Shown: positions 7,761 through 17,505, counted from the first letter of the stretch. The stretch: DNA of 37,668 nt from a bacterium (GCA_024276125.1 JAJRXT010000081.1:1-37668), one strand, 5' to 3'. The notes: generated by a model not told the origin, from the letters alone. Program-made: numbers and translations.

Positions 7761-8831
7761 CTAAAATATGCCGCAGTAGTCTTTAATAAAAGAGCCCGGT
7801 TTACTGGTAAAATGATAGGTGTTGAAATTACAACATGACAGGCATTTTTTAGTACAATCGGCAAGTTGTTTTTTAACAGCTTCATCATTAATTTCAAAGC
7901 CGTTGTTTTCCATATTAAAATGCCCCAAATCAGCCGATAATAAAGACAGGCAGTAAAACAGCTTGCCTTCCTCGTTTATACCCAAAGTATATTTACCGGC
8001 CGGACATTTCCAATCGTCCTGACTTCCAGTGCCATTATTCTTAAGCCGTTGTTTTACTATCCTAAAATAATCGGTAGGATTGATAATGGTATATCTTTGT
8101 CTTTTTCTATCAATTATCCAGTCGCAAAGTTTATCCAATTTTTTATAATCTTCTTGTTCGCTAAAATACAGGGAATCCTCTTGAGTCACAAAATTTGGAT
8201 AAGGAATCAGCGGTCTCTCTATTATATGTAATGAGACAGATACATTGTTTTTTTTGCCAATTTCCACCAATTCTTTTACTTCCGACATGTTTTTGGTGGT
8301 AATTACCGTATTTAACTTGATTTTAAAACCGAATTTCTTGCTTTTTTCACGCAGCATTTGGAATTGCTCTTGTATGCACTCCAGCGTTTTATCCAAGCCG
8401 AATGAATTTTTTCTTACGGTATCAACTGCGAGGTCTACCACGCCAACCCCGGCCAACGCCAATTCGTCTATTAAATCTTCAGTCAATAATTTTCCATTAG
8501 TCGGTAAATAGGTATACATATTTTTCTGGGTCGAATAAGCGATAATTTTGACCATTCGTTCGCCAAGTAACAATGGTTCTCCGCCCATGATAGCCACCAC
8601 TCTGCAACCAATAGACCTTAGCCAATTCAAAGATTTTACTGCTGTGTTAAAACTCATACTTACTGCATTGTCTTTTACAAAGCAATAACCGCATTTGTAA
8701 TTACAGCTCTGATTTGTAAAAAAATAGGACCAGATCGGAATATTCTTTCTTGTTAACTTCCCCTTAATATAAGGTAGAAAAAAAGAAGTTATTCCATTAA
8801 CTTTCTTTCTGCCATTCATTTTATTCACCAA
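7761..8831 (-). CDS. Radical SAM protein with SPASM-like C-terminal cysteines
   Basis: 356 residues. The radical SAM cluster motif CNYKCGYC sits near residue 43 (CxxxCxxC), followed by the glycine-rich GGEPLLLGE strand and PTNGKLLTE. The C-terminus has further cysteines: CPAGKYTLGINEEGKLFYC and then CTKKCLSCCNF and a final CGIF, matching an auxiliary-cluster SPASM or twitch-type domain. Such enzymes modify peptides or make cofactors. No precursor peptide or partner gene is visible next to it, so the substrate is unknown. It reads alone on the minus strand and is flanked by repeats. Confidence 0.85.
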   Translation of the reverse strand: MVNKMNGRKKVNGITSFFLPYIKGKLTRKNIPIWSYFFTNQSCNYKCGYCFVKDNAVSMSFNTAVKSLNWLRSIGCRVVAIMGGEPLLLGERMVKIIAYSTQKNMYTYLPTNGKLLTEDLIDELALAGVGVVDLAVDTVRKNSFGLDKTLECIQEQFQMLREKSKKFGFKIKLNTVITTKNMSEVKELVEIGKKNNVSVSLHIIERPLIPYPNFVTQEDSLYFSEQEDYKKLDKLCDWIIDRKRQRYTIINPTDYFRIVKQRLKNNGTGSQDDWKCPAGKYTLGINEEGKLFYCLSLLSADLGHFNMENNGFEINDEAVKKQLADCTKKCLSCCNFNTYHFTSKPGSFIKDYCGIF

Positions 8832-9170
8832 TTATTCACCCAATTAATAAAAATTTATCCTTTTGTTTTGTTAAATTTAAGTAACTCGTAAAAAGAGCGA
8901 AACACATATACTTCTCATTGTTGTACAGAGAGAAGCCCTGTATTTTTAAGTAGTTAAACTCAAGCTACATTTCTGTTTCCGCTTAAAAATGACACCTTTT
9001 TACGAAACACTATTTTATGGCCTAGCTTATTAATTCCCAAATAATTTGAGTTAATTATTTTAAGTATACAATTAATTGTCAATATTACACAAACAAAAAA
9101 CAAAATGCAAGCCTAAATTTTTTCTTTATATAATATTTTATTCAAATACTTTGGATCAGGATAAAATTAC

Positions 9171-9200
9171 TTGACAATTTTCAAGTTGTTAGACTATTAT
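9171..9200 (+). promoter_or_regulatory. Putative sigma70-type promoter of the rhomboid-PHP-regulator run
   Basis: TTGACA at 9171-9176 and TATTAT at 9195-9200 are separated by 18 nt and lie 44 nt before the rhomboid start. The upstream 8832-9170 stretch is AT-rich and shows no gene. Confidence 0.5.
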
Positions 9201-9243
9201 CAGGGTCAAAATGATGCTAACTGATTTTTAGGCAAACAACAAC

Positions 9244-9921
9244 ATGATACCCTTAAAAGATAATATTTATCCCAAACGATTTTCATTGGTTACTGTTTTT
9301 CTTATTTTTATTAATATCCTTGTTTATCTGTATCAATTGACTACAGGCGCTATGCAGCAACATTTTATTTATGCGCTGGGGCTTATTCCTCATGAATTTA
9401 CTAATTTTACCAATATGGCTTCCTATTTGCAAGTACCTTTTCCAATAACGATCTTAAGTTCAATGTTTTTACACGGCGGGGTTTTTCATTTGGGCGGCAA
9501 TATGCTTTATTTATGGATTTTCGGAAATAATGTAGAAGATTCTATGGGGCGGGGGCGGTTTCTTGTTTTTTATCTGCTTTGCGGTGTAATAGCCGCCTTT
9601 ATACACATAGCCTTAAACCCCGACTCCATGATTCCTATGATAGGAGCAAGCGGAGCTATTTCCGGCATTTTAGGCGCATATTTAATACTTTTCCCCAATG
9701 CCAAGGTATCAACATTACTTTTTTTTGGTATTTTTATTAAAATAATAAAAGTACCTGCTACAATAATTATTGGTATTTGGATTATCATACAATTAATAAA
9801 TGGTACAAAGGCTTTTGGGTCATCTTTAAGCTGGGTGGCCTGGTTTGCCCATATCGGCGGTTTCTTAGCCGGTTTAATTTTAGTCCAGCTTTTTTATAGA
9901 AAGTCATCTTATGTTCATTGA
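9244..9921 (+). CDS. Rhomboid family intramembrane serine protease
   Basis: 225 residues with six predicted membrane segments. The catalytic dyad is visible: Ser in GASGAISGILGAYL (near residue 138) and His in FAHIGGFLAGL (near residue 203). The conserved HxxGN-like segment HGGVFHLGGNMLYLWIFG precedes it. Rhomboids cut single-pass membrane proteins within the bilayer. The last 11 nt overlap the following PHP gene, which suggests translational coupling. The start follows the promoter at 9171. Confidence 0.93.
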   Translation: MIPLKDNIYPKRFSLVTVFLIFINILVYLYQLTTGAMQQHFIYALGLIPHEFTNFTNMASYLQVPFPITILSSMFLHGGVFHLGGNMLYLWIFGNNVEDSMGRGRFLVFYLLCGVIAAFIHIALNPDSMIPMIGASGAISGILGAYLILFPNAKVSTLLFFGIFIKIIKVPATIIIGIWIIIQLINGTKAFGSSLSWVAWFAHIGGFLAGLILVQLFYRKSSYVH

Positions 9922-10540
9922 TTTACATATTCATACTAATCGTTATTCAATGTGCAGCCGGCTTAATCCCGAGGACTTGATTTATATTGCAAAGGCTTTT
10001 AATCTTGGCGGAATTGTTATTACCGAGCATAATTGCATTTGGGATAAACAAGAAATAAATGCTTTAAAAGAAAAAACAGATGCCGGTGATTTGGTAATTT
10101 TATGCGGTCAGGAAATCAGAACATATAATGAAGGATTTTTGCAAGGAGACTTGTTGGTTTTCGGTTTTTATGACATAATAAGAGAAGAAATATCTGCATG
10201 CGAGTTAGTACAAAAAGTACATGATGCCGGCGGAGTAATTGCGGCGGCGCATCCCTTTCGCAGTTTTCTGGGGCTGGGTAATTCAATATATGAGCTTGAT
10301 TTAGATGCGGTTGAGGTTTTAAATTCCAATCATAGCGTTAAAGAAGCCCAAGCCGCTAAAGATGCCAGCGCTAAGCTGGGTTTACCTGCAATCGGCGGCA
10401 GTGATGCACATTGTGCGGTAGATGTGGGTAATTACCTGACTTTTTTTGAAAATAGAATAGAAAACGAAGAACAGTTGGTTTGCGAAATAAAAAAGGGGCG
10501 CTGTCGCCCTGTCGCTTTTTCCGATATATACAAAACATAA
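9911..10540 (+). CDS. PHP-domain metal-dependent phosphoesterase
   Basis: 209 residues. The PHP metal-binding motifs appear in order: DLHIHTNRYSMCS at the N-terminus, ITEHNCIW (near residue 38), GQEIRTYNEG (near 65), AAHPFRS (near 109) and GGSDAHCAVDVG (near 160). The family includes nucleotidase and phosphoesterase enzymes (YciV-like) and histidinol phosphatases; the exact substrate cannot be told. It overlaps the rhomboid gene by 11 nt and is 7 nt from the next gene. Confidence 0.88.
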   Translation: MFIDLHIHTNRYSMCSRLNPEDLIYIAKAFNLGGIVITEHNCIWDKQEINALKEKTDAGDLVILCGQEIRTYNEGFLQGDLLVFGFYDIIREEISACELVQKVHDAGGVIAAAHPFRSFLGLGNSIYELDLDAVEVLNSNHSVKEAQAAKDASAKLGLPAIGGSDAHCAVDVGNYLTFFENRIENEEQLVCEIKKGRCRPVAFSDIYKT

Positions 10541-10547
10541 GCAAAAT

Positions 10548-12029
10548 ATGCCTAAATATGATACTGATGTAGTTGTAATAGGAGCCGGTATAGGGGGTCT
10601 TACCATTGGCGCGCTGCTGGCCAATAAGGGTTTTAATGTAATTGTGGTTGAGCAGGCGCCGCAAGCGGGCGGGCTTTGTTCGGCATATAAGTATAAAGAT
10701 TATTCTTTTCAGGTCGGCGGTAATATCTTAAATGGTTTTGAATTGGGCGGGGGACATGAAAGAGTTTTGGCTGAGTTGGGTTTGTTTATAAAAAAGACTC
10801 AGTTAAATATTCCCTTTCAGATTATTATGCCCGAGCATAGGCTTAATATAAGTACCAATCCGGTGGAATTATTTACAGAGTTTGAACGCGAATTTCCCGA
10901 ACAGCTTGCCGATATAAAAGATTTCTGGCAATATATGGAGAACCTTGAAGAAACATTCAATGAGTTGTCGCGTAATAAATCATTTTGTTCACCGCAAAGT
11001 ATAAAAGAAAAATATACCTTTTTTAAACAAATTCAGCAGCCATTAAATAAAAAATTCAGTGATATTGAAAAATCCTGCATACCTATAATGAAAGGCTCTA
11101 TTGCCAAAAGCGAATTTAAGCGTCTATTAGATGTTATTTGTTTCTTTTACACGCGATTGCCTATAGAAGGTTGCAGCCGGCTCTTTTTTTCATATCTATT
11201 GGGCATAATACGACGAGGCGTATTCTATATAAACGGCGGCGCTCAGGAGTTGGCAAATAAATTGGTGGAATATATCGCTAATAACCGAGGGGTGGTAAAA
11301 TACAACCTGCAAGTATCAAATATAATAACAGCCGGCCAAAAGGCAGTAGGAGTGAAATTGGCCAATGGTAAAGAAATTAAAAGTAAATATGTAATAGCCG
11401 ATACCACTATATGGAATTTATACTAAAAATTATTACCCAATACATCCGCTGGTATGAAGAAAATAAAGGCAAAAACCGACCGGATACTACCTCAATGGGC
11501 GCCTTTTAGTCTGTATTTAGGCGTAGATGAGAAGGTCTTACCCAGTGAACTAAAAGAAAACATATTTTTATTAACCGATTATAACAAAATAGGCGGTACA
11601 GGCTTGCTTTATATTTCTGTCAGCCCTTCAGGAGATGATACCAGGGCGCCAACAGGCAGGCGCGCTGTTACGGTTACTTGTTTTATTCCCCGCAAAGAAT
11701 GGAATAAAAGCGCACAAGACGAGTCCGTTAAACAAAACTATACCAAAGCTATATTAAAATCTCTAAGTACATTAATTACCTTTATTGATGAAGGTATTGA
11801 CGTTTGTGAAGCGGCTGCGCCATTAGATTACGAAAAATATACTCTAAGACCAAACGGCATAGTTACCGGACTTGCCGCAACAAACAGCAGTTTGGGCTTC
11901 AAGGGATTATCTAACCATACCAATTATAAAAATTTGTTTTTAATCGGAGATACCTGTTTTCCCGGTTTCGGCGCTAATTTTGTCAGTATCAGCGCGCTTA
12001 ACCTGTCCCGTATAATAGGCGGAAATTAA
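10548..12029 (+). pseudogene. Phytoene-desaturase/CrtISO-type FAD oxidoreductase with one in-frame TAA
   Basis: The first part starts MPKYDTDVVVIGAGIGGLTI, a dinucleotide-binding GxGxxG motif, followed by the VVEQAPQAGGLCSA FAD strand. It resembles carotenoid isomerase/desaturase and retinol saturase-like oxidoreductases. Translation meets a TAA at 11424-11426, after ADTTIWNLY. The same frame continues KLLPNTSAGMKKIKAKTD and ends in the C-terminal FAD contact LIGDTCFPGFGANFVSISAL. Together the two parts make about 493 codons, the usual family length. Nothing else is degraded. No carotenoid genes are nearby, so the substrate is open. A nonsense mutation or a consensus error are equally possible. 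Confidence 0.8.
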
Positions 12030-12038
12030 GGAGTTATC

Positions 12039-13397
12039 TTGAGAAATTATATTCTTATTGTAGATGATGAGGCCAGCATTCGTATTGCACTAAAGGGAGT
12101 GTTGCAAGATGAGGGCTATAATGTGCAAACAGCGCCTGATGGAGCCCATGCTTTAGATATGATCGCAGCAGAGCCGCCGGATTTGGTTTTATTAGATGTC
12201 TGGATGCCGGGTATGGACGGAATAGAAGTATTAAATAAAATAAAAGAGATGAACTCTGATGTAGAAGTAGTAATAATTTCCGGTCACGGTACTATTGAAA
12301 CAGCAGTTAAAGCAACCAAATTGGGCGCTTTCGATTTTTTGGAAAAACCCTTATCCTTAGATAAGACCGTTCTTATAGTTCAGCATGCCTTAAATAAAAA
12401 ACGATTGGTGGAAGAAAACCTGCTCTTACGCTCTGAAGCGGAAAAGAAGCAGCAAATAATCGGTAACAGCCAAATTATAAAAAAACTTATTGAACAAATA
12501 AATAAAGTAGCCCCAACGCGAGGGCGTGTGTTGATTTATGGTGAAAACGGGACGGGTAAGGAACTTATCGCAAAAAGTATACATCGCCTAAGCCAGCGCA
12601 GATTAAGGCCGTTTGTGGCGGTAAATTGCGCTGCAATACCGGAAGAATTAATTGAAAGCGAACTGTTCGGTCATGAAAAAGGGGCTTTTACCGGCGCCGG
12701 CGCTACGCGTTACGGTAAATTTGAGCAGGCGCATCAAGGCACCTTATTTTTAGATGAAATCGGCGATATGAGTATAAAAACTCAATCCAAGGTCTTGCGC
12801 GTAATAGAAGAACAGGTTTTTGAAAGGGTGGGCGGCTGTAAAAAAATAGAGGTTGACGTAAGGCTTATTGCCGCTTCAAATAAAAATTTAGAGGAAGAAA
12901 TAAAACAGGGAAATTTCAGAGAAGATTTGTTTTACAGGTTGAATGTAGTGCCGTTTATAGCTCCTCCTTTGCGTGATCGCCGCGATGATATTCCATTGCT
13001 GGTGGAACATTTTTTGCGTGAATTATGTATTCAAAACGGTAAAAAACCGGTAACTATAACCAAACCGGCGCTTCAGGCGCTGATTGATTATAATTGGCCG
13101 GGTAATGTGCGTGAATTAAAAAACATCTTGGAACGTATGATTATTATGGCATCAGGCCGCGTTATTAATTTTGAACATATACCTCCATTGATAGTAAAGC
13201 CGGCAGTAGGAGATTCTTCTATTAATCTAAAAAGCAATTCATTTAAAAAAGCCAGAGAGGAATTTGAAAAAGGTTTTCTATTACAGAAGCTAAAGGAAAA
13301 TGACGGAAACATTGCCCAAACCGCCAGAGTTCTACAAATAGAGCGCAGCCATCTGCATCGCAAATTAAAGGCATACGGAATAAGCCTGAAAGAATAG
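12039..13397 (+). CDS. NtrC-family sigma54-dependent response regulator
   Basis: 452 residues with a TTG start at 12039 preceded by AAGGAG. The receiver domain (1-120) has the DD pair in LIVDDEASIR, the phospho-acceptor Asp53 in LVLLDVWMPGMDG and the lysine in FLEKPLS. The AAA+ domain (about 145-380) has Walker A GENGTGKE and the sigma54 contact GAFTGA, then LFLDEIGDM and RLNVVPF. A Fis-type helix-turn-helix closes the protein (NDGNIAQTARVLQIERSHLH). This activates sigma54 promoters when phosphorylated. No sensor kinase is in the window, so the signal is unknown. Confidence 0.95.
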   Translation: MRNYILIVDDEASIRIALKGVLQDEGYNVQTAPDGAHALDMIAAEPPDLVLLDVWMPGMDGIEVLNKIKEMNSDVEVVIISGHGTIETAVKATKLGAFDFLEKPLSLDKTVLIVQHALNKKRLVEENLLLRSEAEKKQQIIGNSQIIKKLIEQINKVAPTRGRVLIYGENGTGKELIAKSIHRLSQRRLRPFVAVNCAAIPEELIESELFGHEKGAFTGAGATRYGKFEQAHQGTLFLDEIGDMSIKTQSKVLRVIEEQVFERVGGCKKIEVDVRLIAASNKNLEEEIKQGNFREDLFYRLNVVPFIAPPLRDRRDDIPLLVEHFLRELCIQNGKKPVTITKPALQALIDYNWPGNVRELKNILERMIIMASGRVINFEHIPPLIVKPAVGDSSINLKSNSFKKAREEFEKGFLLQKLKENDGNIAQTARVLQIERSHLHRKLKAYGISLKE

Positions 13398-13400
13398 ATA

Positions 13401-14480
13401 ATGAAACCATATATTCCACACTCATTACCGCTTAAGAAATTAGACTGGGAAAGGTTTATTCCTTTTATTGGTAAAGCAAATGCCGAAGTAGCGCGCTTTG
13501 ACGGTTTTTTACAAAACATGCAAAATTCTGCTGTGCTTCTTTCCCCTCTTTCCACCAAAGAGGCGGTATTATCATCCAAAATAGAGGGTACGCAGGCCAC
13601 GTTAGAAGAAGTCTTGGAATTTGAAGCCAACCCGCATAAACATACTGATAAATATGACGATATTCAAGAGATTATAAATTACCGCAAGGCTATGCAGTAT
13701 GCTGTTGAAAAATTAAGCGAGTTACCGCTTACCTTTAGACTAATCAGAGAAATACAAAAAATATTGCTCTCCGGCGCCAGAGGGCAGACTAAAAATCCGG
13801 GGAATTATAGAGCGGGGGTCGTACATATTGGGAGACCGGGTTTTGGCATAGATATGGCAAGTTTTGTTCCTCCCGAGCCGCAATTGGTTGCTGGTTATTG
13901 CTCCAATTTAGAAAAGTATATACATTATGAGGAAAAGGATGTTTTAGTTCAACTGGCCATAATTCACGCTCAATTTGAGATTATTCACCCATTTTGGGAT
14001 GGAAACGGCAGGACAGGCAGAATCATTATGCCGCTTTTTTTATACTATAAAAAAATCCTAGGCAGTCCAAATCTTTATTTAAGCGAATATTTTGAGAAAA
14101 ATCGGGAGAAATATTATGATAGGCTCAGCGGTATTTCCCAAAAGAATGACTGGGAGGACTGGATTGTCTTTTTCTTGAATGCTGTAATTGAGCAAACACA
14201 AGAGAACATAAAAAAGGCCAGGAATATTGTTTTATTATATAACCAGATGAAACAAGAAATTATAGATATCCCGTCTGCTAAAAATGCTATAAAGGTATTG
14301 GATTTTTTGTTTACCTATCCAATCTTTGATTCTGGAAAATTTATTTTTGAAACAAAAATATCCAAAGCGATGTCTTTTAAAATACTATTGTTTCTTTAGG
14401 AAAAACAAATTATCTCCGATGACGGTAAAGAGCGATATAAAACATATTTTTTTAATAAATTGGTTCTAATTGTGTCTTAG
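13401..14480 (+). pseudogene. Fic family AMPylase-like protein, C-terminal winged helix split by in-frame TAG
   Basis: The Fic core motif HPFWDGNGRTGR is intact (near residue 197), as is the N-terminal inhibitory helix motif SSKIEGT (near residue 54), typical of class II Fic proteins that self-inhibit. Fic enzymes with this motif usually transfer AMP to target proteins. The first frame stops with TAG at 14397-14399 after SFKILLFL. The same frame continues EKQIISDDGKERYKTYFFNK to a stop at 14480, the expected end of the C-terminal winged-helix domain. The catalytic part of a truncated protein would be complete, so it may still work without its DNA-binding-like tail. Confidence 0.75.
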
Positions 14481-14506
14481 TTTTAATTATGAAATTGTAA
14501 GCTTAG

Positions 14507-14656
14507 AGGTTGTGTCGTAATTAGAAAGATTGCTTTTTTTCTGTCATTCCCACGAAGGTTGGAATCCGTAAGTTGTTGAAAAAACTGGACTCCTGCCTTC
14601 GCAGGAATAACAGGTTGAGGACAATTTTTAGGTTATAGGCAATTATGGCACAGCCT
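14507..14656. mobile_element. MITE family B, copy 1, with 5-bp target duplication
   Basis: A 150-bp element with ends AGGTTGTGTCGTAATT and AATTATGGCACAGCCT. It is flanked by the direct repeat CTTAG (14502-14506 and 14657-14661), which fits a 5-bp target-site duplication. The middle has TGTCATTCCCACGAAGG facing CCTTCGCAGGAATAACA. It has no coding capacity. Confidence 0.75.
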
Positions 14657-14690
14657 CTTAGTCTCTAAAGTGAAACCAACTAAATTCTAA

Positions 14691-14716
14691 GTCTCAAAAA
14701 TCGCCAATTTTGAGAC
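14691..14716. repeat. Short hairpin
   Basis: GTCTCAAAA faces TTTTGAGAC around a short loop. It lies in the 14662-14852 stretch, which is AT-rich with several weaker inverted repeats and no gene. Confidence 0.5.
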
Positions 14717-14852
14717 TATAGTTTTTTTAGTTGCGAATTTGGAACTTAGAGTTTTTTGTAGTTTCAAAAAACACCGTTTTTTACACAACATTTTTCTTGG
14801 CATATGACAAAACGACATTGTCCAAAAGCTAGATAACTACCTACAATAAAAA

Positions 14853-15162
14853 AATGGCTGCTAGAGTTCTTTTGCAAAACCAAAGCGGTTTAATTTTATT
14901 AGCTGTCATTGCCAACGAAGAGGCTGTGTCGTAATTGGAAAGATTGCTTTTTTCCTGTCATTCCCACGAAGGTGGGAATCCATAGTTATTGAAAAGACTG
15001 GATTCCTGCCTTCGCAGGAATGACAGATTGAGGACAAATTTCAGCTTATAAGCAATTGCGACACAAGCGCAGTGAAGAATCTACTTGCATATGGGAGCAG
15101 ATTCTACGGCCTTAAGAATGACAGAAGGTAATCTTTTTCGCAAGAGAACTCTAGCAGCCATT
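14853..15162. mobile_element. MITE family A, interrupted by a nested family B element
   Basis: The left end AATGGCTGCTAGAGTTCTTT (14853 on) matches the complement of the right end CTCTAGCAGCCATT (to 15162), with TTGC-AAA/TTT-GCAA just inside. Without the nested insert (14921-15066) the element is about 164 bp, close to the 177-bp copy at 20461. The inner right half keeps the core motif GTGAAGAATCT and AAGAATGACA. Confidence 0.75.
14921..15066. mobile_element. MITE family B, copy 2, nested in a family A element
   Basis: It starts AGGCTGTGTCGTAATTGG and ends AATTGCGACACAAGC, with TGTCATTCCCACGAAGG facing CCTTCGCAGGAATGACA. The flanking host sequence (CAACGAAG on the left, GCGCAGTGAAGAATC on the right) is a split core repeat, which shows that B jumped into an existing A element. 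The right tip appears trimmed by a few bases, so a target duplication is not clear. Confidence 0.75.
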
Positions 15163-15213
15163 ATAAAAAATAAAGATATGTTAACCATTCAGGTAATTTA
15201 AGGAGAGCTGATC

Positions 15214-15552
15214 ATGATAGATTCTTATAGTTTCGGTGAAATTGTAGTTGATGGACATCGTTATAATTCGGATTTAGTTATTTTTCCTGATAAAATTGAG
15301 CATACTTGGTGGCGAAAACAGGGACACAAATTGTCTCCAGAGGATATAAAAGATGCTATATCCGTACATCCTGATACTTTGATTGTGGGCTGCGGCGCTT
15401 CAGGCGTATTACAAATACCGGCAGAAACCAGAGAGTTTATCGCATCTTTAGGTATTGAGCTTATGGCTTTACCAACTGATCTTGCCTGTAAAAACTATAA
15501 TGAATTAGCCAAAGATAAAAAAGTGGTAGCCCTGTTGCATCTGACTTGTTGA
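15214..15552 (+). CDS. Mth938-like (DUF498) domain protein
   Basis: 112 residues of the Mth938/NDUFAF3-like fold: IDSYSFGEIVVDGHRYNSDL at the start, then IVGCGASGVLQIPAETREFI and PTDLACKNYNELAKDKKVVA. Members are small alpha/beta proteins of poorly defined function; a human relative assists complex I assembly. A TAAGGAGAG ribosome-binding site precedes the ATG. It stands alone between two mobile elements and ends in tandem stops TGA TAA. Confidence 0.88.
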   Translation: MIDSYSFGEIVVDGHRYNSDLVIFPDKIEHTWWRKQGHKLSPEDIKDAISVHPDTLIVGCGASGVLQIPAETREFIASLGIELMALPTDLACKNYNELAKDKKVVALLHLTC

Positions 15553-15619
15553 TAAATATTAAAATAGGCTTGCCAGTTATAATACTTATTTGTTATAATT
15601 AACAGGTGGCGCTAATCTA

Positions 15620-15806
15620 AGGGCTGAAGAAAAAATAACTTCTACATTTTCGCATCTAATCTTTGGGCTGTCTTCAAACGATCTTCAAAAAGCAAAATCA
15701 TCGAATTAGCGTTGCTAGTCCTCAAGTTTTGTTTTTATCAGATCGGTTTGAATCTAACCTAAATCTTAGCGCTAAAATGCACAACTTCTTTTTTATTCAG
15801 CCCTAA
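15620..15806. mobile_element. Inverted-repeat element family C, long copy
   Basis: The ends AGGGCTGAAGAAAAAATAAC and TTTTTTATTCAGCCCT form a terminal inverted repeat. Inside are CTACATTTTCGCATCTAATC on the left and AAATCTTAGCGCTAAAATGC on the right, shared with the copy at 36193. It ends 20 nt before the serS start and so forms the serS 5' region. Confidence 0.65.
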
Positions 15807-15826
15807 TAACAATAAAATTATGAATA

Positions 15827-17098
15827 ATGGTTGATATTAATTATATAAGAGAAAACAGGGAATATATCCTGAATAAATATGCGCAACGGGGCGCTAAGGC
15901 GGATATTGACGCTTTCCTGCGGCTTGATGATAAGCGCAGGCAGTTGCTTCAGAAAACCGAGCAACTAAGGTATGAGAAAAATACAGCCTCCCAAAATGTA
16001 GCCGCGATGAAACGTAAGGGAGATCCTGCCGAGCAGGAAATTGTGCGTCTAAAAGATGTTTCGCAATCAATAAAAAAACTGGAAAAAGAATTAAGACAGA
16101 CTCAGCAGGAAATATCCGATCAGTTGTTAGGCTTTCCTAATATTCCGCATGATTCCGTACCGGCAGGGGTTAGTGAAGCGGATAATGCGCTGGTAAGAAG
16201 CTATAAGGAAATCCCTCATTTTGATTTTGAGCCTAAACCGCACCATGAATTGGGACAGGTTCTAGGTATTTTAGACTTTGAAAGAGCGGGCAAGATATCC
16301 GGCTCCAGATTTTGTTTATATATGGGCGCCGGCGCTCTCTTAGAGCGGGCGCTAATAAATTTTATGCTGAATACGCATACCACAAAGCATGGATATACAG
16401 AGGTTTTAACGCCGTATATGGTTAATGCGGACAGTATGCGGGGTACAGGGCAATTACCCAAATTTGAAGAAGATTTATTTAAAATTGAATCAGACGGCTA
16501 TTATTTAATACCTACAGCCGAGGTTCCCGTAACCAATATTTACCGTAATGAAATATTGGCAGAGGCTGATTTGCCTATATATTATGTGTGTTATAGCGCT
16601 TGTTTCAGGCGTGAGGCCGGTTCTTACGGACAGGATACGCAGGGGATTATCCGCCAGCATCAGTTTAACAAGGTGGAACTGGTGAAATTTAGCGCTCCAG
16701 AGGCTTCTTATAATGAGCTGGAGAAATTGTTGTCTAATGCGGAACAAATACTAAAACTATTGGATTTGCCATATCGGGTGGTAAGTTTATGTACTGGGGA
16801 CTTGGGCTTTTCGGCGGCCAAAACATATGATATTGAGGTTTGGCTACCGTCTCAGAATAAGTATAGGGAAATTTCTTCGTGCAGTAATTTTGAGGATTTT
16901 CAGGCCAGACGCGCTAAAATAAGATATCGTCCCAAAGCCGGCGGTAAACCGGTTTTTGTGCATACCTTAAATGGTTCCGGTTTGGCGGTAGGGCGTACGG
17001 TTGTTGCTATTATGGAAAATTATCAGCAGCCTGACGGGAGTATTGTTATACCTGATATATTACGCGCTTATATGGGAGGTATGGAAAAAATAGTTTAA
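15827..17098 (+). CDS. serS: Seryl-tRNA synthetase
   Basis: 423 residues, full length. SerRS charges tRNA(Ser) and supplies substrate for selenocysteine if used. The N-terminal long helical hairpin that grips the tRNA variable arm spans about residues 28-100. The class II motifs follow: motif 2 region [20 protein letters not shown] and motif 3 region [20 protein letters not shown]. Only a weak ribosome-binding site is seen, and the family C element ends just upstream. Its cognate tRNA-Ser(UGA) gene lies 6 nt downstream, so both may share a transcript. Confidence 0.97.
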   Translation: MVDINYIRENREYILNKYAQRGAKADIDAFLRLDDKRRQLLQKTEQLRYEKNTASQNVAAMKRKGDPAEQEIVRLKDVSQSIKKLEKELRQTQQEISDQLLGFPNIPHDSVPAGVSEADNALVRSYKEIPHFDFEPKPHHELGQVLGILDFERAGKISGSRFCLYMGAGALLERALINFMLNTHTTKHGYTEVLTPYMVNADSMRGTGQLPKFEEDLFKIESDGYYLIPTAEVPVTNIYRNEILAEADLPIYYVCYSACFRREAGSYGQDTQGIIRQHQFNKVELVKFSAPEASYNELEKLLSNAEQILKLLDLPYRVVSLCTGDLGFSAAKTYDIEVWLPSQNKYREISSCSNFEDFQARRAKIRYRPKAGGKPVFVHTLNGSGLAVGRTVVAIMENYQQPDGSIVIPDILRAYMGGMEKIV

Positions 17099-17104
17099 GG
17101 ATAA

Positions 17105-17190
17105 GGAGGGGTGGCCGAGTGGTTTAAGGCGGCGGTCTTGAAAACCGTTGAGCGAAAGTTCCGTAGGTTCGAATCCTATCCCCTCCGCCA
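17105..17190 (+). tRNA. tRNA-Ser (anticodon UGA)
   Basis: The 86-nt gene has a GGAGGGG/CCCCTCC acceptor stem, discriminator G and encoded CCA. The anticodon arm GCGGT-CTTGAAA-ACCGT places TGA as anticodon. A long variable arm (TTGAGCGAAAGTTCCG region) is typical of tRNA(Ser), and the T arm has GGTTCGAATCC. It directly follows serS. Confidence 0.97.
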
Positions 17191-17208
17191 AAGATATACA
17201 TTTATTTT

Positions 17209-17293
17209 GTCATTCTGAATGAAGCGCAGCGCAGTGAAGAATCTGCTCATGTATGCGAGTAGAGATATCTTCGGCATTTAGCCTCAAAATGAC
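17209..17293. repeat. Palindromic core repeat, copy after tRNA-Ser
   Basis: Same family as 4054. It begins TGTCATTCTGAATGAAGCGC, contains GAAGAATCT, and ends CCTCAAAATGAC. It lies 18 nt after the tRNA. Confidence 0.8.
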
Positions 17294-17372
17294 GGCTAAT
17301 GGGTATCCTTTTTAATGAAATGCTCCACTAGCTTAGACCCTTAGAGCGATAATATCGCCAGAAAAATAAAAA

Positions 17373-17401
17373 TTGACATTGTATTAATAATAACGTATTA
17401 A
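17373..17401 (+). promoter_or_regulatory. Putative promoter upstream of the cold-shock gene (distal)
   Basis: TTGACA (17373-17378), 17-nt spacer, TATTAA (17396-17401). It overlaps repeated GTATTAAT units. It would give a leader of about 290 nt for the cold-shock gene. Confidence 0.4.
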
Positions 17402-17496
17402 TATGGTATTAATTTAAGATATCAGTTGGATTGTAAGTTTAAAAATAGCGCTTATTTGCTGTTTTTAACTTGGTTGCGAGCATTTTTTATAATTTG

Positions 17497-17505
17497 TGGT
17501 ATAAT
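17497..17505 (+). promoter_or_regulatory. Extended -10 promoter of the cold-shock gene (proximal)
   Basis: TGGTATAAT is a perfect extended -10 (TGnTATAAT). There is no good -35 at normal spacing. The predicted transcript starts near 17512 and has a leader of about 180 nt before the GTG at 17694. Confidence 0.5.
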
